Below are positions 49,214-58,542 of a stretch of DNA of 64,000 bases, one piece after another. The translations under genes and the position numbers were made by a program. Source of the DNA: Mantamonas sphyraenae (lineage: Eukaryota; CRuMs; Mantamonadidae); assembly GCA_026936335.1 (NCBI GenBank), contig JAPMXV010000068.1:186001-250000 (forward strand). The letters run 5' to 3'. Within the stretch, counting starts at the first letter, position 1, and the number at the start of each line of letters is the position of its first letter. A model generated the notes under the pieces. It did no database searches. It saw nothing but the letters and a program-made list of their open reading frames with translations, and was not told the origin of the DNA.

Positions 49214-52200
49214 ATGACCCAGGCCCTCCAAGTCTCCACCACCAACGTAACCACGCACCAAGACGACACGGGCGCAACCCCATTGATCCTCGCGTGCAAA
49301 CACGCACGCGCCGACAAAGCTTGGGCGCTGTGTTCCGCGGGGGCAGACCCAGAGCTGGAAGACGCCACCGGACGACGTGCACTCCACTACGCAGTGGACG
49401 CAGACGCTTTCGAGTGCGCGTGGGTCCTCGTAGCACACTTCCGAGCAACCCCTTTGGAAATCCCACACCCGAATCCCCCCCCGACACGCACCAGGGTGCT
49501 CGCAACCGGATGGCGGGTGTGGGAGGAGGGAGCCAACGAAAGAGAATGGATGCGAGAAATGTGTTACGGAGGCGGCCGGCGTCAAGAGCGACGCATCCTG
49601 CCGTGGGAACCAGCGCTCCACTTTGCGGTGAGCCCAAGCGACGACACGCTTGTGGAGCTGACGCTGCTGATTGCCGAGGCGGAGCACCTGCCCAAAGCAT
49701 TCACCCTCCGCGTGGCCGAATGGCTGACAATGACCACCTCTCTGCCAGCCCCGCGCCGGCGCCCGCTGGCCACCTCTCTCGACCGCGAGCTCCTACGCGC
49801 CGTGCGCGCCAAGCGACCAGACGCCGTGGCCACGTGTCTCCAAGGCGCACCCAACGCGAGGCAGAACCGGTGGCAGAAAACCCTCGACCGCTGTGTGTCC
49901 GCGGCAGCCGAAAACGGCGACCCCGCCACCCTCCACACACTCCTCCAAGCTGGCGGGAAGCCGCAAAAGGAAGGCTGCGTAGCCTCCGCCGTCCAATCAG
50001 GTTCGACCGAGTGTGTACGATTGCTCCTCAACGCGGGCGCGGACCCCAACGGCACCTCCGCCTCTGGCTCCCCGCCGTTGGTTCTGGCGTGCAATGCAAA
50101 CAACGTGGCGATGGTCGACGCATTGCTCGCTGCCGGCGCCGAACCAACCGCCGACGCATCCGCGTGCCTGGAACGGCTCCACCTGTCTGAATCATCCACG
50201 CCGCGACAACCTCTCCCCGCCGACAGAGACACGGCGCTGATGAATGCGTGCATGCACGGATCCGAGGAAACCGTGCGCACCTTGTTGGAAGCAGGGCCAG
50301 GAAGCAACGATTGGATGGCATTGAAGCGAGCGGCTGCGCGAGGACACGCCTCCTGTGTATCGCTCCTCCTCCACGCCGGAGTAGACGTGGACGCGGTGGA
50401 CCACCATGGACGGACGGCGCTCATCGAAGCAGGAAAGCACGGGCACAGAGACTGTGTGGAGGCCCTGCTGGCGGCTGGGGCCGACCCCAACGCCACGGAT
50501 CTGCGCGGATGGACCGCGTTGTTGGCCGCCGACGACAAGAACCACCACTCCATCGTCGAGACCCTTCTCGACGCAGGCGCAGACCCAAACATGCGCATGT
50601 ATGGACAGTATGTGCTCACACGGGCCGCGGGCGCCGGACATCTCACCACCGTGCGCAAGGCTCTGAACGCCGGCGCGCATGTCGACGCGCTGAACGACCA
50701 AGGGGTCACCGCACTGTACTGTGCATGCGCACGTGGACACACGGCGTGTGTGCGTGCGTTGCTGGAGGCTGGGGCGGACCCCAACGCGACGAATCGAGGG
50801 CCGGAAACAGCGCTGTTTGCAGCTGCACGCGAGGGACACGCAGACTGTGTGCGTGTGCTGGCCCAGGCGGGTGCGTCGATGGATTCCCAAGAAAACAGAT
50901 CGCCCATGGCCTGGGCCGTCGAGAAAGGCGACGTGGAGATGGTGCGCACGCTGCTCGACGTCGGGGCAGACCCAAACGGGATGGGCCACGTCGACGGCGC
51001 CAGTGTGTTGGAACGGGCGGTGCGCAGATGCAGGGCCATTCCACAGTCGGGGCAGATTGTCCAGTTGCTGCTGGCGGGCGGGGCCGACGTACGCGGCCAC
51101 CCCAACGTGTTGATCACGGCCGCACGCCGTGCAGGCGCGCCTCAGGTGCGTCTGCTGTTGGCGCATGGGGCCGATGCATCTGCGTGTGGACCGGCGCTGC
51201 TCAAGGCATGGAGCCAGCGCAGCGAACGGTCCGTCGAGACGAAATCCAGCGTCGGGATGATGCTGGTGGAGGCCGGGGCGGACGTCGACGGCGTCAACCT
51301 GTACAACGACCGCGTAGGCGTGGCCATGGCAGCCATGGCAGTGGCTGTGGCCAAGGCGCCCATCCAAAAGTTGGTCCTGCGAGCACCAGACGTGGAACCG
51401 CAGGAGGACCACGACCTGGCGGCGCTGATCGCGGCCATGGAACGGCGCCCGGACATGATTGAGTGCCTGGAGCTGGAGTGTTTCACTCTGAGACAAAGGG
51501 AAAGCACTGCGGCGATGCGTGTGGTGGCAACGCAGGTGCCAGAGGTGTACCTGACCTGGTGTGAGGTCGGTCTCGAGGTGTGGTCCGCTCTCTGCGACGT
51601 GTTGGCGAGTGGAACGTGTCCGCTGCGTGTGCTGGGTCTGCAGTACACCGAGGTTCCGGCGTCGGTGCAGAAGGAGTTGCAAATGCACATCCTGGCCGGC
51701 AATGGGACACGTGTGGAGACGCTGCTGGTCACGCAGTGGGTGGACACAACCGGGCTGATCACACTGTCCAACGACAACTGGAGCGTGTGCAAAGTGTACG
51801 AGTCCGAATACGAACACGCCTGTGTGACCGAGGAATCCAAGGGGTTGCTACGGCGGAACCGCGACGCCGTGCGTGCGATGCAAGACGCCGCACGCAGGGG
51901 CGACGTCGATGGCGTGCGCGACGTCGTTGCACGCGGAGTGCACATTGACACACGCGGCGGAGATTTCACGACAAAAGACCAAACGGTGTTGGAGATTGCC
52001 CTGACGGAGCGCCATGATCCCATCGTGGCGCTGGCACAGACCCTTGGCGCACGGCCATCGAGTATGGCCATGGAGATCGTGAAAACCCACGGACTATGGC
52101 GTCGCGACCTGCATTGGCTGGCGTGGGCAGAGGTGGACGAAGCACTCGAGACGGCGCTGGTGATGAACATGGAAGAGCGCGAACGGATGTTTGACGCCGG

Positions 52201-52300
52201 GGGCATGGACGCGTACGTGGAGGAGTTGAATGGCTGGACGCGCTGGGTCACCCAACCAGACGAAATCATGGAGCGTGTGATCCACTGGATAGCTGTGTGA
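49214..52300 (+). CDS. Ankyrin-repeat protein 1 with shared C-terminal module
   Basis: Single exon, 1028 residues, ATG at 49214. Two N-terminal ankyrin repeats (TPLILACKHARADKAWAL, GRRALHYAVDADAFECAWVL) precede a unique segment (~75-175) ending AFTLRVAEWL. A long ankyrin array follows (~195-690), with typical G-TAL--A-- GH--CV--LL-AGADPN units. Then comes an RNI-like leucine-rich region (~700-870). The last ~145 residues, from NRDAVRAMQDAARRGDVDGV to the end, contain a further ankyrin-like hairpin, then ALVMNMEERERMFDAGGMD and PDEIMERVI. This C-terminal part recurs in the next two genes. Ankyrin arrays bind protein partners; the effector role of the C-terminal part is unknown. The stop lies 44 bp before the next start. 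Confidence 0.85.
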   Translation: MTQALQVSTTNVTTHQDDTGATPLILACKHARADKAWALCSAGADPELEDATGRRALHYAVDADAFECAWVLVAHFRATPLEIPHPNPPPTRTRVLATGWRVWEEGANEREWMREMCYGGGRRQERRILPWEPALHFAVSPSDDTLVELTLLIAEAEHLPKAFTLRVAEWLTMTTSLPAPRRRPLATSLDRELLRAVRAKRPDAVATCLQGAPNARQNRWQKTLDRCVSAAAENGDPATLHTLLQAGGKPQKEGCVASAVQSGSTECVRLLLNAGADPNGTSASGSPPLVLACNANNVAMVDALLAAGAEPTADASACLERLHLSESSTPRQPLPADRDTALMNACMHGSEETVRTLLEAGPGSNDWMALKRAAARGHASCVSLLLHAGVDVDAVDHHGRTALIEAGKHGHRDCVEALLAAGADPNATDLRGWTALLAADDKNHHSIVETLLDAGADPNMRMYGQYVLTRAAGAGHLTTVRKALNAGAHVDALNDQGVTALYCACARGHTACVRALLEAGADPNATNRGPETALFAAAREGHADCVRVLAQAGASMDSQENRSPMAWAVEKGDVEMVRTLLDVGADPNGMGHVDGASVLERAVRRCRAIPQSGQIVQLLLAGGADVRGHPNVLITAARRAGAPQVRLLLAHGADASACGPALLKAWSQRSERSVETKSSVGMMLVEAGADVDGVNLYNDRVGVAMAAMAVAVAKAPIQKLVLRAPDVEPQEDHDLAALIAAMERRPDMIECLELECFTLRQRESTAAMRVVATQVPEVYLTWCEVGLEVWSALCDVLASGTCPLRVLGLQYTEVPASVQKELQMHILAGNGTRVETLLVTQWVDTTGLITLSNDNWSVCKVYESEYEHACVTEESKGLLRRNRDAVRAMQDAARRGDVDGVRDVVARGVHIDTRGGDFTTKDQTVLEIALTERHDPIVALAQTLGARPSSMAMEIVKTHGLWRRDLHWLAWAEVDEALETALVMNMEERERMFDAGGMDAYVEELNGWTRWVTQPDEIMERVIHWIAV

Positions 52301-52344
52301 GACCCACTCCCCCCCCTCTCTCCCAAACAAAACCCCCCACATCG

Positions 52345-55167
52345 ATGAGCACGACCCCATCTCTTGCCAAGGTGTGTGGACGACGAGGCACTGTGGCCAA
52401 AATGACACAGGTACTCCGGGAGGAAAACATAGACGTCAACGCGCAGGACGACGAGACAGGCGACACGCCATTGATCCTCGCGTGCAAACACGCACGCGCC
52501 GACAAAGCATGGGCGCTGTGTTGCGCAGGGGCAGACCCAGAGCTGGAAGACGCCACCGGACGACGTGCACTCCACTACGCAGTGGACGCAGACGCATTCG
52601 AGTGCGTGTGGGTCCTCGTAACACACTTCCGAGCAACCCCTTTGGAAATCCCACACACAGGCTCCCCCACACGCACCAGGGTGCTCGCAAGCGGATGGCG
52701 GGTGTGGGAGGAGGGACCCAACGAACGAGAATGGATGCGAGAAATGTGCTACGGGGGCGGCCGGTGTCAAGAGCGACGCATCCTGCCGTGGGAGCCAGCG
52801 CTCCACTTTGCGGTGAGCCCAAGCGACGACACGCTTGTGGAGCTGACGCTGCTGATTGCCGAGGCGGAGCACCTGCCCAAAGCATTCACCCTCCGCGTGG
52901 CCGAATGGCTGACACTGACCACAAAGCCAAAGGGGCGCTTCCAACGCGCGCCCCGTGCACGTGCACCGAAAGCAGAGACACCAAGTGAGCTGTTCAAAAG
53001 GGGTGGCCGAAACACGACCTCTGGACCATCCGCACCACAACGTCGAACGCGGGGTGGACGCAAAGGGACTGCGGATCGGCAGCTGTTGGCGGCTGTGGTG
53101 CGCAAGGACACAGAGGCAGTGAGAGAGCTGCTACAGGAGCACATGGGCGCTCGTGTGATTGCGGAAGCGTGGAGGCGAGCGTTGGTGGAGGCTCTGAGCT
53201 TCGCAGCGCACACCGGCGACGCAAAGCTCGCACAGATGGCACTGGAAGCAGGAGCGAATATGGATGGGGTAGCAGCAAACGGATATACTGCGTTGATGGA
53301 AGCGAGCCATATGGGCAGCGAGGAGGTCGTGGCGATGCTGTTGGATCGGGGAGCGGATGCAAAGAGTTCGACAACCCACAACTGGAACGCGCTCGTGTTC
53401 GCGGTGGATGCAGGGCATGTTGGGTGCGTGAGGCTGCTGCTGCACACTGGATACATGTCCAAGGCTTTGATTATCGCAGAGATCAGGTCCCGCAACGAGA
53501 TAATCGGCATCCTGCTCGATGCAGGAGCAGACCCAAGCACACGCGAAAAAGGCTGGAACATGCTTGCGCGAGCAGCAGAATCTGGCAATGTCGAGGCCAT
53601 GCGCATGCTCCTTGCGGCTGGAGCAAACGTGGACGCCATCAACACTGCCAACGGCTCGACCGCGCTGTTTGTTGCTTCCGATCTTGGGAGGACCGAATGC
53701 ATGCAGCTCTTGCTCGAGGCAGGTGCAAACCCAAACCGTACGGGCGATCGGACGATTGCGCTGATTGTAGCTGCACAGAAGGGCCATGTGGACTGCGTCC
53801 GGCTGCTGGTGCGAGCGGGTGCCTCGCTCGATCAAGTCTGCCCAGGTGGGCGCACGGCCTTGGGCCATGCGATTGTCGCCGGCGACGCCGAGATGGTGCG
53901 TGCGCTGCTGCAAGAGGGGGCAGACCCAAACGGCCTGGCTCACCAAGACGGCATGCCTGCGCTCGAGTGTGCCGTGCACAAAGGCACACCAGACGTCGTG
54001 GAGCTGCTTCTGGACCACGGAGCTGATCCGAGGCTATGCGATGACGCCTTTTTGTACCAGTGGCTCGACAGGACCATCGACGATGGCGACAAGATGCGCG
54101 TTGCCACAAGGCTGGTGGAGGCCGGGATCGACGTGAGTGGCGCAAACCTGGCCAGTTTCAAAGGCGTGGCGATTGCCGTAAAGGCTGTGGCAGTGGCCAA
54201 GCATCCGATCCATTCGCTCATCTTTTCCTGGAGCTCGGATGGCGACAGGCCAGAGCTTGATTTGGACGAGCTCGTGCATGTGATGGAACAGCGCCCGGGG
54301 TTCGTGGAGGGAATCTCCCTGGACCACGTCCGCGTGGCAGGACAGCCATCGGCAATGGTCGTCCTCGCGACGCAGTTGACATTCCTCTCCATGCAGGATT
54401 GCGTCCTGGATGACTTGCAATGGGACGTGCTCGTCGCCACAATGGCGAGCGGAGAGAGCACGCTGCACGGATTGCACCTGTGGGGCACGGAGATTCCCAT
54501 CCACGTGCAGAAGCAGCTGAAATTGGAAGTCCTGGTCAGCAACACGAGCAGGCTCGAGTCCCTGGAAGTGTCCAACTGGCATCCCAACCTCGGTCCCATC
54601 ACTCTTGACCAGCAAAACTGGAGAATGTGCCACATCAGGGCATCGAGAATGACCCCGTCCCTGCTCGGGGAAGCTTTTCGCTTGTCCCTTGTCGTTGTGG
54701 CAGTCGAATCTTTCGGGGTGATGAAGCGGAACCGCGACGCCGTGAGTGCGATGCAAGACGCCGCACGCAGGGGCGACGTCGATGGCGTGCGCGAAATCGT
54801 TGCACGCGGAGTGCACATTGACACACGCGGCGGAGATTCCAAGTCGGTGTTGGAGATTGCCCTGACGGAGCGCCATGATCCCATCGTGGCGCTGGCACAG
54901 ACCCTCGGCGCACGGCCATCGAGTATGGCCATGGAGATCGTGAAAACCCACGGACTATGGCGTCGCGACCTGCATTGGCTGGCGTGGGCAGAGGTGGACG
55001 AAGCGCTCGAGACGGCGCTGGTGATGAACATGGAAGAGCGCGAACGGATGTTTGACGCCGGCGGCATGGACGCGTACGTGGAGGAGTTGAATGGCTGGAC
55101 GCACTGGGTCACCCAACCAGACGAAATCATGGAGCGTGTGATCCAGTGGATTGTGAACCCCCCCTAA
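52345..55167 (+). CDS. Ankyrin-repeat protein 2 with shared C-terminal module
   Basis: Single exon, 940 residues; I chose the ATG at 52345 (MSTTPSLAKVCGRRG) because upstream codons overlap the previous stop region. N-terminal ~170 residues and C-terminal ~130 residues are almost identical to ankyrin protein 1, also in DNA. The central ankyrin array (~230-610) is different in sequence and length, with units such as MLLAAGANVDAINT and LLLEAGANPNRTGD. An RNI-like region follows (LHGLHLWGTEIPIHVQKQ), then the shared module (MQDAARRGDVDGVREIV ... EIMERVIQWI). It is a tandem duplicate, 44 bp downstream on the same strand. Its TAA overlaps the TAG of the convergent LRR gene. Confidence 0.85.
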   Translation: MSTTPSLAKVCGRRGTVAKMTQVLREENIDVNAQDDETGDTPLILACKHARADKAWALCCAGADPELEDATGRRALHYAVDADAFECVWVLVTHFRATPLEIPHTGSPTRTRVLASGWRVWEEGPNEREWMREMCYGGGRCQERRILPWEPALHFAVSPSDDTLVELTLLIAEAEHLPKAFTLRVAEWLTLTTKPKGRFQRAPRARAPKAETPSELFKRGGRNTTSGPSAPQRRTRGGRKGTADRQLLAAVVRKDTEAVRELLQEHMGARVIAEAWRRALVEALSFAAHTGDAKLAQMALEAGANMDGVAANGYTALMEASHMGSEEVVAMLLDRGADAKSSTTHNWNALVFAVDAGHVGCVRLLLHTGYMSKALIIAEIRSRNEIIGILLDAGADPSTREKGWNMLARAAESGNVEAMRMLLAAGANVDAINTANGSTALFVASDLGRTECMQLLLEAGANPNRTGDRTIALIVAAQKGHVDCVRLLVRAGASLDQVCPGGRTALGHAIVAGDAEMVRALLQEGADPNGLAHQDGMPALECAVHKGTPDVVELLLDHGADPRLCDDAFLYQWLDRTIDDGDKMRVATRLVEAGIDVSGANLASFKGVAIAVKAVAVAKHPIHSLIFSWSSDGDRPELDLDELVHVMEQRPGFVEGISLDHVRVAGQPSAMVVLATQLTFLSMQDCVLDDLQWDVLVATMASGESTLHGLHLWGTEIPIHVQKQLKLEVLVSNTSRLESLEVSNWHPNLGPITLDQQNWRMCHIRASRMTPSLLGEAFRLSLVVVAVESFGVMKRNRDAVSAMQDAARRGDVDGVREIVARGVHIDTRGGDSKSVLEIALTERHDPIVALAQTLGARPSSMAMEIVKTHGLWRRDLHWLAWAEVDEALETALVMNMEERERMFDAGGMDAYVEELNGWTHWVTQPDEIMERVIQWIVNPP

Positions 55168-56651
55168 CTCCCCACCCACCCAATTACCCTCTCCATCACC
55201 TCATCCGGCACCGTCCACCACTCACAACTCGCCTCGTACCCCTCCATCCCGCCACACCCAAACATCACCTCCCTCTCCTCCGCATTCATCACCAACGCCA
55301 CCTCCATCGCCTCATCCACCTCCACACCCCACCCCATCCAATGCCACGCCCTCTTCCACCCCCTGCCCCTCACGTCTTCCCTCACCGCCTCCCTCACCCT
55401 CGCCCCCCACCGCCTCAACCTCTCCACCACCTCATCCCGACCCTCCGCCACCGCCACCTCCAACGCCGTCTCCTCCCACACGACACACACATCCACCGGC
55501 ACGCCCCACTCCCTGCCCGCCTCCATCCCGTCCACATCCCCGTTCCTCGCACACTCCACAAACGCCACCGCGCGCGCCCGATTCTCCGCCAGCATCGCCT
55601 CCAGCCGCGCATCCTCGACGCCCGACACCTCCCAACACGTCCGATTCCCCTTTATGGCCTCTACGATCGCATCTGCGCCGATCTGACACCCCGTCAGATT
55701 CACACCCTGCACCCCGTCGGCCCGCACCAACGCCGCCGCCCCCGCGTCTCCAATCCCCGTGTTGCGGCCCACATTCACATAGCACACTACGCCATGACTC
55801 GCTGCAATTGCCATGGCGCCGTCGTCCCCAATCTCATTCCACGACAGCAGCAGCTGCTCCAAATGACCATTCCTCCGCAATCCAGCTGCCAGCGCCGCCG
55901 CCCCGTCGTCCCCCACCCCACACCCCTGCAGCCCCAGCACCCTCAGGCCCTTGTTCACCCCCAGCGCCTTGCCCAACGCCTTGCACCCGTCTCTGCCGAC
56001 GCTGTTTGTCGCCAGCAGCAGGTCTTCCAACGTCCAATTCACCTCCAGCGCCCTTGCCAACGCCTCGCACCCATACTCCGAAAAATGATTGCCGTGCAGG
56101 TTCAGCGTACGCAGCCTCGTGTTCTTCCTCAGCCCTTCTGCCAACGCCTCTGCGCCCTCGTCCCAGAGGATGTTGTTGTCCACGTGCAGATCTCGCAACC
56201 CGACATTCACCGCCAACGCCTTTCCCAACGCCACCGCCCCGTCATCCCCAAAGCACGCCGACTCCAAATACAGCTCCTCCAGCGTCTCGTTCACACACAA
56301 CGCCTCGCCCAGCGCCCTTGCGCCCTGGACCTGCACCAGATTTCCCGCCAGCTTCAGCACGCGCAGCGTCGCGTTTGCACGCAACGCCTTTCCCAGCGCC
56401 TCTGCTCCCGCCCCTTTAATATCGTTGTTGTCCAAGCCCAGCACTGTCAACGTCGCGTTCACCTCCAGTGCCTGGCCCAGTGCCTCTGCCCCGGCGTCCC
56501 CCAGCCCGTTCCCGTCCAAATCCAGCTCCTCCACCACTGTGTTCTCCCGCAGCGCCGCCGCCAACGCCCTCACCGCCTCGTCGTCCAAGCCCCTGTCTTC
56601 CAACGACAGCTCCTTGCCCGCGCTCTCCACCTCCCTGACAATGTCGCCCAT
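55164..56651 (-). CDS. RNI-type leucine-rich repeat protein with shared C-terminal module
   Basis: 495 residues from the ATG at 56651 (MGDIVREVESAG). An upstream in-frame ATG exists at ~56708, but its stretch looks unlike the family. About eleven 28-residue LRRs of ribonuclease-inhibitor/NLR type (VEELDLDGNGLGDAGAEAL, LRVLGLQGCGVGDDGAAAL) fill residues ~15-330. The final ~135 residues (NRARAVAFVECARNGDVDGM ... ALVMNAEEREVMFGCGGME ... PDEVMERVIGWV) match the C-terminus of the two ankyrin proteins, so the module sits behind two unrelated sensor types. It converges on ankyrin gene 2 with overlapping stop codons (ctaa). The decayed antisense LRR fragments in front of the ROCO genes resemble this protein. 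Confidence 0.85.
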   Translation of the reverse strand: MGDIVREVESAGKELSLEDRGLDDEAVRALAAALRENTVVEELDLDGNGLGDAGAEALGQALEVNATLTVLGLDNNDIKGAGAEALGKALRANATLRVLKLAGNLVQVQGARALGEALCVNETLEELYLESACFGDDGAVALGKALAVNVGLRDLHVDNNILWDEGAEALAEGLRKNTRLRTLNLHGNHFSEYGCEALARALEVNWTLEDLLLATNSVGRDGCKALGKALGVNKGLRVLGLQGCGVGDDGAAALAAGLRRNGHLEQLLLSWNEIGDDGAMAIAASHGVVCYVNVGRNTGIGDAGAAALVRADGVQGVNLTGCQIGADAIVEAIKGNRTCWEVSGVEDARLEAMLAENRARAVAFVECARNGDVDGMEAGREWGVPVDVCVVWEETALEVAVAEGRDEVVERLRRWGARVREAVREDVRGRGWKRAWHWMGWGVEVDEAMEVALVMNAEEREVMFGCGGMEGYEASCEWWTVPDEVMERVIGWVGS

Positions 56652-56760
56652 GATCAAGATTTGTATTGACGCGGCAAGAGACGATGCATTGCATTGAAAT
56701 GCTCTCATTACACCCACAATCACACAACCCCCTTCAACTTCTTCACTCACGCCTCACACC

Positions 56761-58474
56761 TCACCTCCTCTTCACCCCCCACACCTTGACCACCCTCTCC
56801 CCGCCGCCGTACGACACCATCAAACTCCTCCCGGGATGAACCGCCACCCCACTCACCACCCCCTTGCCCAGCCTCCACATCCCCTCCAACTGGCCACTGC
56901 TGCGCTGCATCGCGTACAACACCCCATCGCCCCCGACGCCGTACAACCACTCCCCGCCCCAGCTCACCGCCGCCCACACAAACGCCCCCTCTGCCGTTTC
57001 GTTCCCGCTGCTCATGCTGGCCACACACTCGCCGTACACCGTCACCACGTGCACGCGATGGTCACGCGCACACACCACCACCTCTGTGTCCGACCCGGGC
57101 ACGCGCACCACGCGCTCCACACTCGCCCCCGCGGGGCCCTCCCACGTCTCTCCGCCGCCGCCCATCCTGCACACAACCTCTCCCGTCGACACGTCCTGCA
57201 CCAGCACACGGCCCTCGCTGTCTCCGCTCACCACACGCCTCCCGTCTGCCGTCCACGTGGCGCTGTTTACAAAGCTGCCCGCGTGCCCTGCCAGCTCACC
57301 CACCATCCCTCCGCTGCGCATGCCCCACACACGCACCGTCCCGTCCACCGACGCCGTCAGCAGCGTGTCTCCGCTCCCGCCCTTAAACTCCACGCTCGTC
57401 ACACGTGCCCCGTGCGCCCCGCGCAGCACCTGCCTCGCCTTGCCCGTCCCAAAGCCCCACACAAACACGTCTCCATCCACAGTGCCCGCACACAGCCACT
57501 CTCCGTCTGTGCTCAGGCCCAGGCTGCTCACCGCCCCTCCCGTCGACAGGATCGCCCCGCCCGCCTGGTACACAAACTCCATGCTCAGCTTGCCCGTCTC
57601 CACCTCCCACACCTCCACCAGGCCCTCCACCGAGCCCGTCACCACGTGTCGCCCGTCCACACTCAGCACTGCGCTCTCTGCATGCGACCCCTTTGGCAGC
57701 TTCACCCGCCCCACCACCTCCCGCGGCGGCACGTCCCCGTCCTCCTCGCCCCATCCGCCCCCGCTGCCCAGACCCTGAAACACGTCCACCTTGCTGTGTC
57801 GTTCCACACGCCCTGCATACTGTTCCCACTTTAACGCCTCGCCCACCAGCCGCAGCAGCCGTCCCGACGGCGCACTCTGCACCTCGCTCGCCAGCAGTCT
57901 TGCCACCGCTGCACGCTCCTTCTCCTTGCTGCTGGTCCCGTACGCCTCCCGATGGTCCAGATACGTCTTGCTTGCCAGCCGCTCCAGTGCCATGTACCGC
58001 TCCGGGTTCTCCTCCTTCAACCACTGCATGGCTTCCGTCTCCCGCAGCACCTCTCGTGCCGCTTCGTTCTCCTTCAGCTCCAGCAGCTCCAGCACAACCT
58101 GTTCGTGCACGCGCATGCTCGTCTGTGCGCTGATGCTGACCCCTCGGATCGTGCTCAGCACCACGTCCCAGTTGCCCGCCACCACGTTTTCCGTCAGCGC
58201 CTCCACGTCCTCCACGCTGTTCAGTCCCACCTGTGTCTCCTCCTTCAGCGCCGCCAGCGACCCATACAGTCCGTGTTCGTTTATGAATTGCATCATCAGC
58301 CGGATGATACTGCCGCCCCCCCCCCCGCTAGCGTGTCAGTGTGCAGAGTGTTGGCACATGATCATGACGATGATCAACAACTCACTCTTCAGACTCAATC
58401 TCCACTGGCGGCACACTTGCTTGGTACACCTCTGACGAGGCCGAGCCCGACCCTGACCCTGACGACGACGACAT
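56761..58474 (-). CDS. SMU1: SMU1, WD40 spliceosomal factor
   Basis: Exon 1 58474-58386, intron 76 bp (GTGAGT...GGCAG, 58385-58310), exon 2 58309-56761; 545 residues (human SMU1 has 513). The junction restores the family N-terminus: VEIESED from exon 1, then IIRLMMQFINEHGL of the LisH domain. A CTLH region follows (GNWDVVLSTIRGV, VLELLELKENEAAREVL) and the conserved SSKEKERAAVARLLASEV. WD40 repeats span ~225-545 (HVVTGSVEGLVEVWEVETGK, LLTASVDGTVRVWGM, FVNSATWTADGRRVVSGDSE). SMU1 works with RED in spliceosome activation in the nucleus. It is a housekeeping gene, head-to-head with the ankyrin-UFSP gene. Confidence 0.92.
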
Positions 58475-58542
58475 GTGGCTCCGTGTTCCTTGCTTGCCCC
58501 GGCCGCCGCACCGCAAAGACTCTCCTCTCTCCCTGGGCCGCC
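58475..58542. promoter_or_regulatory. Bidirectional promoter between SMU1 and ankyrin-UFSP gene
   Basis: Only 68 bp separate the two divergent start codons (58474 minus, 58543 plus). No TATA box is seen. A shared promoter is inferred from spacing alone. Confidence 0.4.

Noticed and set aside
55146-56669. Plus-strand frame of 507 codons over the LRR gene
   Set aside because: Pro/His-rich shadow of the minus-strand LRR gene, which has clear periodic leucines.
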